Below, piece after piece: positions 7,481-14,789 of a DNA stretch of 64,000 nucleotides. The first letter of the stretch is position 1, and each line of letters opens with the position of its first letter. The stretch covers positions 1,488,001 to 1,552,000 of the forward strand of contig JADJQN010000001.1 in NCBI GenBank assembly GCA_016712745.1, read 5' to 3'. Under the pieces are notes generated by a model. That model had not been told where the DNA came from and searched no databases. It worked only from the letters and a program-made list of their open reading frames with translations. The position numbers and the translations under genes were made by a program. This DNA comes from Sandaracinaceae bacterium. GTDB lineage: Bacteria; Myxococcota_A; Polyangia; Polyangiales; JADJQN01.

Positions 7481-9844
7481 ATGACCACTTCTCTCGCTGG
7501 CTCTCACACCGAACCGCAAGCAAGCACAACGATTCTCCTGGTCGACCAGGACCCCGTCCGTCTCACTTTCTGCAGCGCCCGCATTCAGCACGCCGGGCAT
7601 TTCGTGGAAACGGCAAGCGGCGCGGAAGAAGCCTTGATGAAGACAAAGCTCTTCCGGCCGGACGCCATCGTTTGCGACGTCGTGATGGGCGATATCGACG
7701 GGTTCGGGTTCTGCCGACGCGTACGCGAGCACGCATCGATCGCGAGCATTCCGGTGATCCTCGTGAGTGATCACGTTCATGAAGACTCCGACCAAGCTCT
7801 TGCGAACGACGTCGGAGCAGCCGCGCTCATAAAAAGAACTCGCAACTTCACCGACGAGTTGTCGATGCTCAAGCAGACCATCGGCAAGCGTTCCGAAGTG
7901 CCTGCCTCCGTGGCCGCGGCGGCGATGTACGAGGAGCATCTGCGCGCCAATGCCAACCAGCTCGTGCGACTGCTTGCGAAGGCACGTGAATCGAAGGATC
8001 GCTACCGCGCTCTCTTCGACAATGCAGTCGATATTGTCTGCTTGCTCACGCGCGAAGGCGTCGTCGTGGACATCAATCAGCGATGGGCGGAGCTTTTCGA
8101 CGAGAACGAGCAAGCCTTTCAAGACCTGCAAGTGCGGGCGGCCGAAGACGCGGGCCACCCCGAACGCAACCAGCCTGAGCGCCGGATCATTGCCATTCCC
8201 ACCTCGAGTGGTTCGGTACTGCAGGTCGAGTTCTCGACGAGCATCGTGGACATCGATGGCGTCTCGCTCGTGCTGGCTATCGGGCGCGACATCACAGCTC
8301 AGCTCGAGACTCGGCGCGCGCTCGAGGCGGCCGAGCGCAAGCAGCGCCTTACCATCGAACGCATCCCGGATATCCTGTGGACGCGCAAAGCGAGCGGCCC
8401 GATCAGCATTACAGAGAACGTGCTCAAGATACTGGGCTACTCGGCCGAAGAGGTGTTGCTCGGGGGCAACGCTTTCTGGACCGCGCATACCCATCCCCAT
8501 GATCGCGCCATCGAAGCGACCGCTGTCGAGAAGCTACTCGCGGACGGCACGCTCTTCGACCTGGAGTATCGCTTCCAGCACAAAGATGGGGAGTGGCGCT
8601 GGCTCCGCAGCCACGTCTTCTCCACGTACGAGGAAAAGGGCGAACAACACTTCGAAGGAGTGCTCACCGATATCTCTGCGCGCCATCAGATGGAGGTCAA
8701 TGCGCGCCAGGCTCAGAAGATGGAAGCCATCGGCCAGCTCACAAGCGGCATCGCGCATGACTTCAACAATATGCTCGCCGTCGTCATGGCGAACGCGCAT
8801 TTCGCCATGAAGGGGTTGGCCGCGGACGATCCCAAACTCGCTGACATGGCTGAAATCAGCAAGGCAGCTGACCGCGCAGCGAAGCTGACGCGCCAGATGT
8901 TGGCCTTCAGTCGCACGCAGATGCTTGCGCCGAAAGTCATCGATGTAAACGCGATGATTTCGGAGTTGCAGAAGATGCTAGGGCGCTTTGTTCGGGAGGA
9001 CATCGTGTTCGAGGTGATCGAGGGGGCCGGGCTGCGTTGCGTTCGCGCGGACGTGAGCCAGCTCGAGCAGGTCGTCATGAACCTCGTTCTCAACGCGCGC
9101 GACGCCATGCCTCAAGGCGGCAAGCTTACGCTCCAGACCAACAACGAAACCGTCGTGAATCGGCGTTGGGATCGGCAAGCGATGCCGCCGGGCGAGTACG
9201 TCGTCATTTCCGTGGCCGATGAGGGCATCGGAATGGACGACGCGACCATGAGCCGAATCTATGAACCCTTCTTCACCACCAAAGGCGTGAGCGAAGGCAC
9301 GGGCCTCGGGCTTTCCACCTGCTTTGGAATTGTAAAACAGAGTGGCGGCTATATCTGGGCGACGAGCGAGCTCGGGCACGGAAGCACGTTCAGTGTCTAT
9401 CTTCCGTGCGTCAGCGGAAGGCCTTCGGAGGTCCGTGTCGGCAGGTCCATCGCGGCGAACCTTCGCGGCAACGAAACCATTCTGGTCGTCGAAGACGATG
9501 CGCGCGTGCGTAGCGCCATCGCGCGTGCACTTCAGTTGCAGGGGTACACCGTATTGACCGCGGGCAGTAGTGCCGAGGCACTTTCGTTAGCCACGGAGAA
9601 AGCGCGCTCCATCGACGCAGTGTTGAGCGATGTAATCATGCCCCGGGGCAATGGCCCGTTCTTGGTGACCGAGCTTCGCTCGGTCATTCCGAATCTACGA
9701 GCGCTCTTCATCTCAGGATACACAGTCCAGATTGCAGCAAGCAGCGAGGCGCCCGACGATCGCAGCTACTTCCTGCAGAAGCCATTTACGCCCGACGTAC
9801 TCGCGGCGAAGATGCGCGAAATGCTCGACGCCCCATCTTCGTAG
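7481..9844 (+). CDS. Hybrid sensor histidine kinase: REC-PAS-PAS-HisKA-HATPase-REC
   Basis: 787 residues with no obvious membrane segment, so probably cytosolic. Domains in order: receiver (about 17-135, phospho-acceptor Asp66 in IVCDVVMGDIDGF), two PAS folds (about 185-285 and 295-405, the second ending in a PAC segment with DGEWRWLRSH), HisKA with His426 in GQLTSGIAHDFNNML, HATPase_c (NLVLNARDAM, DEGIGMDDATMSRIYEPFF, GLGLSTCFG), and a C-terminal receiver with Asp717. A kinase with receivers at both ends suggests a phosphorelay fed by another kinase. It begins 78 bases after mcd on the same strand with no evident terminator between, so co-expression with the ethylmalonyl-CoA genes is possible. 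The signal is unknown. Confidence 0.88.
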   Translation: MTTSLAGSHTEPQASTTILLVDQDPVRLTFCSARIQHAGHFVETASGAEEALMKTKLFRPDAIVCDVVMGDIDGFGFCRRVREHASIASIPVILVSDHVHEDSDQALANDVGAAALIKRTRNFTDELSMLKQTIGKRSEVPASVAAAAMYEEHLRANANQLVRLLAKARESKDRYRALFDNAVDIVCLLTREGVVVDINQRWAELFDENEQAFQDLQVRAAEDAGHPERNQPERRIIAIPTSSGSVLQVEFSTSIVDIDGVSLVLAIGRDITAQLETRRALEAAERKQRLTIERIPDILWTRKASGPISITENVLKILGYSAEEVLLGGNAFWTAHTHPHDRAIEATAVEKLLADGTLFDLEYRFQHKDGEWRWLRSHVFSTYEEKGEQHFEGVLTDISARHQMEVNARQAQKMEAIGQLTSGIAHDFNNMLAVVMANAHFAMKGLAADDPKLADMAEISKAADRAAKLTRQMLAFSRTQMLAPKVIDVNAMISELQKMLGRFVREDIVFEVIEGAGLRCVRADVSQLEQVVMNLVLNARDAMPQGGKLTLQTNNETVVNRRWDRQAMPPGEYVVISVADEGIGMDDATMSRIYEPFFTTKGVSEGTGLGLSTCFGIVKQSGGYIWATSELGHGSTFSVYLPCVSGRPSEVRVGRSIAANLRGNETILVVEDDARVRSAIARALQLQGYTVLTAGSSAEALSLATEKARSIDAVLSDVIMPRGNGPFLVTELRSVIPNLRALFISGYTVQIAASSEAPDDRSYFLQKPFTPDVLAAKMREMLDAPSS

Positions 9845-9848
9845 CGAC

Positions 9849-10394
9849 TCAGCGTCGGCTAAGAAGCTCTTGCCGTTTTTCCGAATAGCTCGCAATCGCT
9901 TCGCTTAGAATCCGCAGAGCGATCTCGCGATTGAAGAACTCTTCGACTACGACTTTTTTGTTCTCCAGCGTCTTGTACTCTTCAAAAAAGCGGCGCACTT
10001 CCATCATACGATGCGGCGCAAGCTGGTCGATCGATGTGTAGTGCATGTACTCGGGATCATCGGCATGGACCGCGATGAGCTTGTCGTCCGCCTCCCCTTG
10101 ATCCTGCATGCGCATCACACCGATGATCTTCGCTCGCATGATGCACAAGGGCGCTACGGGCTCCTGGCCGAGCACAAGCACATCGAGCGGGTCGCGGTCC
10201 TCACAGTAAGTCTGTGGGATGAAACCGTAGTTGGCCGGATAGTGCACGCTGCTGAAGAGCACGCGGTCGACGCGAATTAGACCGCTTCTCTTGTCGAGCT
10301 CGTACTTGAGCTTCGACCCTTTGGGGATTTCGATTACCGACGAAACAATCGACGGCGCGTCATCGCCCAGTTCAACGTCGTGCCAAGGATGCAT
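9849..10394 (-). CDS. ppa: Inorganic pyrophosphatase, family I
   Basis: Soluble Mg-dependent enzyme of 181 residues that hydrolyses pyrophosphate to two phosphates and pulls biosynthetic reactions forward. The family I signature EDRDPLDVLVL lies at about residues 66-76. Other active-site segments are visible: IPKGSKLKYELDK, FSSVHYPANYGFIPQT, and the C-terminal FFEEYKTLENKKV. The ATG at 10394 follows GGAGG with good spacing. The gene is convergent with the sensor kinase, ending four bases from it, and appears to be a single-gene transcript. Confidence 0.95.
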   Translation of the reverse strand: MHPWHDVELGDDAPSIVSSVIEIPKGSKLKYELDKRSGLIRVDRVLFSSVHYPANYGFIPQTYCEDRDPLDVLVLGQEPVAPLCIMRAKIIGVMRMQDQGEADDKLIAVHADDPEYMHYTSIDQLAPHRMMEVRRFFEEYKTLENKKVVVEEFFNREIALRILSEAIASYSEKRQELLSRR

Positions 10395-10497
10395 TCGGAG
10401 CCTCCGGAGCGGCGTTGTAGCAGAAAGGCCGCGTAGCGTCGCCAGCCAACGCGCATCTTTCTAAGGCGCGCAAGAGACTGTAGCTTTGCCGCGTCGT

Positions 10498-11709
10498 ATG
10501 GCCCGCATCTATGCAGCACGTGTTTTCTTCTTCGTCGCGAGCTCGTGCGCCCACTCGTCGGGGGGAGTTCTCCCGAACAGCGCGCCAGCCCTTAGCTACG
10601 AAGTGAGCATCAACGACGCTCTCTCACGGATCGACGTGCATATGTGCACAGGTGCGGGACGCTGTTCTGACTATCAAGTGAACACTCTCGAACGGACAGG
10701 ATCACTCGAGCGCGATCCGATGATGCTGGGCCACACCCTGCTCATTCCAACCGAACGTTTCTTGCGGGCACCACGCACCCCCTTCCCCTTTCCGTACCGC
10801 GTTCGCTTCGGGCTTCCGGCGAACGTGGCGGTGTCCGTGCCATGGCCCGAAGACGATGATGGCTATCGCGTCGAGGATCACGATTTTCGCTTTAACGGTT
10901 TTGCGGTCTTCGGGCGATTCGACCGAATGGAGCTCGAGGTTGGAACGACAACTCTGGACGTGGTGCTTCCGGAAGACGCGGCTCGAATGGATCACGACCT
11001 GATTCGCGCATGGCTCACGAGCGCCGCTGACGTCGCGGGAAAGCTCACTGGATTCTTTCCAGTCGCCCACGCGCAAATCATTGTCGTACAGGTGCCGTCG
11101 TCTGAATCACCGGTACCATTCGGTATGGCGTATCGTGGTGGCGGCGCGTCGGTGATCTTGCTCGTCGCTGCAAACGCAAACATCGAAGAGTTGCGCACCG
11201 ACTGGGTTGCGATTCACGAACTTACGCATCTCTCTCTGCCCTTCATCCGCGAGAGGGACGCCTGGTTCTCTGAGGGCTACGCGACTTATTTTCAGGAGGC
11301 GTTGCTCATGCACGCCGGCCTTCGAAGCGAGGCGGACGTTCGCGCTGCGCTTGCCGCATCATTCGAGCGTGCCCGCAACGCCGGCACGGGGCGCACGCTG
11401 GCAGATGAAACGCGCGCCCGTCACACGACCCGTGCCTACCGGCGCATCTATTGGGCGGGCGCTGCAATCATGATGCTCGCCGATATCGGCTATCACGCAG
11501 CCCCGAACGCGTGCGGCAGTCTGCGCGAAGCCGTGCACCGCGCAGGCTTCACGCGCCAGGATATGTCGCGGGTATTCGCAGCCGATGAAATCATCGCGCG
11601 TCTCGATGCCGCGTGCGGCGTGCCAGTGCTCGCACAACTTCGCGATCGCTGGCTCGGCTCCGCTGAGTTTCCGGACGTCGACGCCACAAACCCGGCGGCG
11701 CTGCACTAG
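10498..11709 (+). CDS. Secreted gluzincin-like metallopeptidase, probable lipoprotein
   Basis: About 403 residues from the ATG at 10498 (TTG 10486 would add four). A hydrophobic signal ends in VASSC, an imperfect lipobox. Residues around 238-262 carry HELTHLSLPF followed by EGYATYFQE, the HExxH plus downstream Glu arrangement of M1/M61 (gluzincin) peptidases. This implies zinc binding and secreted proteolysis. The N-terminal half has no recognised domain but resembles the beta-rich N-domain of such enzymes. The stop TAG lies directly against the inverted-repeat element that starts at 11711. The substrate is unknown, and the fold call rests on the motif alone. Confidence 0.6.
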   Translation: MARIYAARVFFFVASSCAHSSGGVLPNSAPALSYEVSINDALSRIDVHMCTGAGRCSDYQVNTLERTGSLERDPMMLGHTLLIPTERFLRAPRTPFPFPYRVRFGLPANVAVSVPWPEDDDGYRVEDHDFRFNGFAVFGRFDRMELEVGTTTLDVVLPEDAARMDHDLIRAWLTSAADVAGKLTGFFPVAHAQIIVVQVPSSESPVPFGMAYRGGGASVILLVAANANIEELRTDWVAIHELTHLSLPFIRERDAWFSEGYATYFQEALLMHAGLRSEADVRAALAASFERARNAGTGRTLADETRARHTTRAYRRIYWAGAAIMMLADIGYHAAPNACGSLREAVHRAGFTRQDMSRVFAADEIIARLDAACGVPVLAQLRDRWLGSAEFPDVDATNPAALH

Positions 11710-11710
11710 C

Positions 11711-11865
11711 ACGCATCTCATAAATCCCTACCGAGGATTCCGAAGCGCGGCCAAGCCGTAGCTAGGCGCGGCGACGACGAATACTGGTTGTATTTGGAGG
11801 AGCCGCAACGACGCTACGGCGAAGTGCCCCGCGAGGAAGCCGACCGAGGGATTTATGAGATGCGT
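11711..11865. repeat. 155-bp element bounded by perfect 19-bp inverted repeats
   Basis: Positions 11711-11729 (ACGCATCTCATAAATCCCT) and 11847-11865 are exact inverted copies, with 117 bases between. A third partial copy of the terminus (15 of 15 bases, ACGCATCTCATAAAT) lies at 28082-28096. The two plus-strand copies both directly follow a CACTAG stop region of the preceding gene. The size and ends resemble a small non-autonomous element or a dispersed intergenic repeat. An open frame crosses it on each strand, but neither has a start or codon pattern that persuades me it is a gene. Confidence 0.65.
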
Positions 11866-12139
11866 TCGAGAGGCGATCTCGGAACGGGCCTCGTCCCTGC
11901 GGGTCCACGTGAAGGCTGAAAGGCAGGAAACCCGCGTGACGCAGGTGAGAGCGTGAACGGGCACCCAGCGCCGTAGCGCTTTGCCGCAGCGCGTCGAGGG
12001 CCGCCGTGCAACTCTCTTTCCGTTCTGGAAGTGATCCAGGTAGCATCCCGGCCCGTAGTAGCTGGCAGAAACAGACATTCTCGTCGAAACGCGCTCGGCC
12101 TGATCCGCTCGCGTCTACGACGAAAAACAGGAGCAGACA
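11866..12139 (+). other. Non-coding stretch upstream of the RiPP-like operon
   Basis: With the inverted-repeat element this makes about 430 bases without a gene. Open frames on the minus strand here (to 11728) look like GC-driven shadows. The end of the stretch must hold the promoter of the precursor gene; no clear -10/-35 pair is seen. The ribosome binding site AGGAG lies at 12129-12133, six bases before the ATG at 12140. Confidence 0.5.
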
Positions 12140-12397
12140 ATGAACATCAGCCTTAAGACGAAGCTCGTGACCGCAGCAACCCTTGCCCTTGGCCTTACAG
12201 CAGTAGGCTGCGGCGGAAGCAGCGCAGAAGCTCCGGCGGCAGAGACGACCCCGGCCCCGGCAGCAGCTGGCGGCGAAGCATCATGCAGCGGCGCAGGAGC
12301 TGCGACCGGTGAGCATTCGTGCAGCGGCGCGGCAGCCACGACCGGCGAGCATTCGTGCAGCGGCGCAGCAGCGACGCCCGCGCCCGCGCCGCAGTGA
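12140..12397 (+). CDS. Small Cys-repeat lipoprotein, candidate precursor peptide for the DUF692 enzyme
   Basis: 85 residues. Residues 1-23 form a Sec/lipoprotein signal with a candidate lipid-anchored Cys24 (TAVGC), followed by an Ala/Pro linker and a repetitive tail. The tail holds three E-x-S-C-S-G units with Cys49, Cys61 and Cys73 (EASCSG, EHSCSG, EHSCSG). Two 36-nt coding units at 12302-12337 and 12338-12373 are near-identical tandem copies. It is followed by a hairpin terminator and then DUF692 and DUF2063 genes. In bufferin and HvfA-type systems a secreted small protein with Cys motifs such as EGKCG is the substrate of the DUF692 iron oxidase. The ExSCxG motif would be the modified site here; this is inference. 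A paralogue lies at 17540. Confidence 0.75.
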   Translation: MNISLKTKLVTAATLALGLTAVGCGGSSAEAPAAETTPAPAAAGGEASCSGAGAATGEHSCSGAAATTGEHSCSGAAATPAPAPQ

Positions 12398-12425
12398 ACT
12401 AAGTAGTTAGGTAAGCACACAAAAG

Positions 12426-12462
12426 GCCCGTAGGGAGCTATGCTCTCTGCGGGCTTTTCTTT
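12426..12462 (+). terminator. Hairpin attenuator between precursor and DUF692 gene
   Basis: GCCCGTAGGGAGC (12426-12438) pairs with GCTCTCTGCGGGC (12442-12454), 13 bp with two G-U pairs and a three-base loop, followed by TTTTCTTT. This is a rho-independent terminator shape placed inside the operon. It would let the precursor be made in excess of the enzymes, as is common in RiPP operons. The GGAG at 12463-12466 just after it is the ribosome binding site of the next gene. Confidence 0.8.
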
Positions 12463-12471
12463 GGAGCTGCG

Positions 12472-13320
12472 ATGAGTGCGCTGTCGTCGAACGTGAAAGG
12501 CATTGGCCTAGGCTTGCGGCAGCCTATCGCGGACGCGTTGCTTGAACGTTTGCCGAAAGAGATCTCGTGGGTGGAAGTGCATCCTGAGAACTACGTCGAG
12601 CGCGGAGGCCGTTTTCCCCATGTGCTGGGGCGAGCACGTGAACATTGGCCGGTTGTGACGCACGGCCTGACCTTGGGCCTGGGCTCAGTGTCACCTTTCG
12701 AGCGCGAATACGTGCAGACGCTGAAGAAATTCTTGCACGAGGTCGAGACGCCCTGGCACAGCGAACACTTGTGCGTGACCGGCGTCGACGACGTGATGTT
12801 TCACGATTTGATCCCGATACCGCTCACACGTGCGGCGGCGCGAATCGCGATTCAACGGCTGCGCGAATTGCGCGACGCAGTCGAGAAGCCGATCGCGCTC
12901 GAGAACATCACGTTCTACGCCGAACCAGGAAAGAGCGGAATGGACGAAGCGTCGTTCGTTCTAGACGTGCTCGATGGGGCGGACGCTTTGCTGCTCTTGG
13001 ACGTCAACAACATCTACGTCAATGCCAAGAATTTCGGATTTGATCCGCGCGCGTACCTCGACCGCATTCCGAAAGAGCGCGTGGCGCAGATCCACATCGC
13101 GGGCCATTTGATTCAGCCGGACGGGCTGCGCATCGACACGCACGGGGAGGCGATCTGTGAAGATGTATTCAGCCTGCTCGAATACACACTTGCGCGCCTT
13201 GGCGAAGTGCCAGTCCTGCTCGAACGCGATGGGAACTATCCGAGCCTCGATGTGCTCGTAGAAGAGCTGCGTCGACTGACCGAGATCTACGAGCGCGCGA
13301 CGTCGGTGAAGGTACTATGA
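12472..13320 (+). CDS. DUF692 multinuclear non-heme iron oxidase (MNIO), BufB/HvfB-like
   Basis: 282-residue TIM barrel of the DUF692 (MbnB-like, MNIO) family. These enzymes use two or three iron ions to modify Cys residues of ribosomal peptides, for example to oxazolone-thioamide or thiooxazole groups. Metal-site segments are in order: EVHPENY, THGLTLGLGS, HSEHLCVTG, ENITFYAE, LDVNNIYVNAKNFGFDP, QIHIAGH, DTHGE and the final LERDGNYPS. Length and motifs are standard. The ATG at 12472 follows GGAG at 12463-12466. The gene overlaps the DUF2063 gene (ATGA), forming the usual B-C pair, with the Cys-repeat lipoprotein directly upstream as the likely substrate. Modification chemistry is not visible from sequence. 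Confidence 0.9.
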   Translation: MSALSSNVKGIGLGLRQPIADALLERLPKEISWVEVHPENYVERGGRFPHVLGRAREHWPVVTHGLTLGLGSVSPFEREYVQTLKKFLHEVETPWHSEHLCVTGVDDVMFHDLIPIPLTRAAARIAIQRLRELRDAVEKPIALENITFYAEPGKSGMDEASFVLDVLDGADALLLLDVNNIYVNAKNFGFDPRAYLDRIPKERVAQIHIAGHLIQPDGLRIDTHGEAICEDVFSLLEYTLARLGEVPVLLERDGNYPSLDVLVEELRRLTEIYERATSVKVL

Positions 13321-14072
13321 GTGACGCTGCATTCGACGAAGTGCGGGAGCTGCAGCGCGCGTTCAAACGCATCTGCTTCGACGCAAGCCCCGCTGAGGAA
13401 GACTTGCGCTTATTGGGCGCGGACCCGGCGCGGTGGCGCCTCTATCGCGAGATGGTTCGCTTGCGGCTGCGCGAGCTTTTGCAAAGCGCTTTCCCACGCA
13501 CGCGAGCATTGCTCGGGGCCACGCGCTTTACCACGCTCGGCAATGACTGGCTTACGGCGCACCCTCCCCGCACGCGCTATTTGCGCGACATCGCCGGCGA
13601 GTTCGCACGCTGGACTTCAGGGGAAATGCGCACGCACGAAAATGTGCCGGCCCATACGCACGATTTGCTCGCGCTGGAAGCCGCTCGCTGGGAATGCATG
13701 CATGGCCAAGAGCGCGTTCCAGCGAACGTGGTTGAGTTCGAGTTCGATCGCGTGCCTGTGGTCGATCCAGGCGCGCGACTTCTTACGCTCGAGTACGCCG
13801 TCAACGACGAGAGCGTAGCGGAACCGCGACGCGGCTCGTTCCATGTGTGCGTGCATCGGCGCAACTCGGATTACGGCACCGAGGTCTGGACGCTCAACCA
13901 GATGGCAGCGCGCATGCTAGCGGGTTGGAAGAGCGGCGATGAGACCGCACAGCAAACGATTGCACGCATTCTTCGCGAAGACGGAACAAGTGCCGACGAG
14001 AAGTTCATCGATGGCCTCGGCACTGTACTTTCGTCGATGATCGAGCGCGGCGTGATCCTAGGCTCGCGTTAA
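13317..14072 (+). CDS. DUF2063 protein, BufC/HvfC-like partner of the DUF692 enzyme
   Basis: 251 residues. The N-terminal 90 residues match the DUF2063 helical domain (LYREMVRLRLRELLQSAFP, LLGATRFTTLGNDWL, YLRDIAGEFARW). The C-terminal part is beta-rich with no clear motif. In MbnBC, bufferin and HvfABC systems this partner binds the peptide leader and delivers it to the DUF692 oxidase. Start ATG 13317 overlaps the DUF692 stop. The gene ends 17 bases before the convergent yceI-type gene. A DoxX gene, common in related clusters, is not present here. Confidence 0.85.
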   Translation: MSDAAFDEVRELQRAFKRICFDASPAEEDLRLLGADPARWRLYREMVRLRLRELLQSAFPRTRALLGATRFTTLGNDWLTAHPPRTRYLRDIAGEFARWTSGEMRTHENVPAHTHDLLALEAARWECMHGQERVPANVVEFEFDRVPVVDPGARLLTLEYAVNDESVAEPRRGSFHVCVHRRNSDYGTEVWTLNQMAARMLAGWKSGDETAQQTIARILREDGTSADEKFIDGLGTVLSSMIERGVILGSR

Positions 14073-14089
14073 TTCGCGCATGCCGCTCT

Positions 14090-14722
14090 CTAAGGAGCGG
14101 TAGCGCGAAGCGTAACGTTGACCTCGAGCTCGTTGGCAACCTTGAGCTGCACGACGGACGGAATCGAGACTCCATAGTCGCTCATGCGAATGCGAAAATT
14201 CGCTTGCACGCGCAGCGCGTCGCCGGTGATGTGATTGGTGCGCATCTGGTCGGTCACCGGGACGTAGCGCAACTGCGCCTGTGCCGTGGTCTCGCGGGTC
14301 ACGCCGTGAATGGTGAATCGGCCGTGCAACGTCACGTTCGCGGTCTGATTCGGCGAGAGCGACGTTGCGCCTTCAATACGCGTGAGCACAAAGGCAGCTT
14401 CTGGAAAGCGTGCAGCGTTCAGCCACGTGTCGCTGCGAAGGTGTTCGTCTCGAAGATCGATGCCGGTGCGGATCGAATCGACGCGGACTGCTACCCGTCC
14501 CGTCGCTCCTGCGAGGTTTGCGGGATCGATATGCACTGTGCCGGTGACGTTCGATGAAACGCCCGTGATCGTCTCGAGCGGCGCGTCGGATACAAACTGG
14601 ATACGGCTGCCGCCTTGATTTGTGACCGCAAAGTCACGTGCTGCGGCGTACGCAACCGAGGCGACTGTGAGCAGGGCGAATGAAATCACAACAAGACCAG
14701 GCTTATTCAGGCGTACGCGCAT
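14090..14722 (-). CDS. YceI-family periplasmic lipocalin-like protein
   Basis: 210 residues with an N-terminal signal peptide (about residues 1-27, ending VAYA-A). The rest is the YceI beta-barrel: SRIQFVSDAPLETITGVSS, IRTGIDLRDEHLRSDTWL, FPEAAFVLTRIEG, LHGRFTIHGVTRE and a final SDYGVSIPSVVQLKVANELEVN. YceI proteins bind isoprenoid-type lipids in the periplasm and often respond to stress. It is convergent with the DUF2063 gene and not obviously part of that operon. The ligand is unknown. Confidence 0.9.
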   Translation of the reverse strand: MRVRLNKPGLVVISFALLTVASVAYAAARDFAVTNQGGSRIQFVSDAPLETITGVSSNVTGTVHIDPANLAGATGRVAVRVDSIRTGIDLRDEHLRSDTWLNAARFPEAAFVLTRIEGATSLSPNQTANVTLHGRFTIHGVTRETTAQAQLRYVPVTDQMRTNHITGDALRVQANFRIRMSDYGVSIPSVVQLKVANELEVNVTLRATAP

Positions 14723-14789
14723 TATAGGGCTCCTCTTAAACGGTCTGAGTGGATCACCGCCTGTAGCCGGGCGATGCTAACGTCAAGAC

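Noticed and set aside
11728..12140. Minus-strand frames across the inverted-repeat element as genes
   Set aside because: They have no ribosome site, overlap the repeat arms and show no protein-like composition; both strands are open because of GC content.
14073..14089. Terminator between the DUF2063 and YceI genes
   Set aside because: The gap is only 17 bases; the short GCTC pairing seen is too weak to call.
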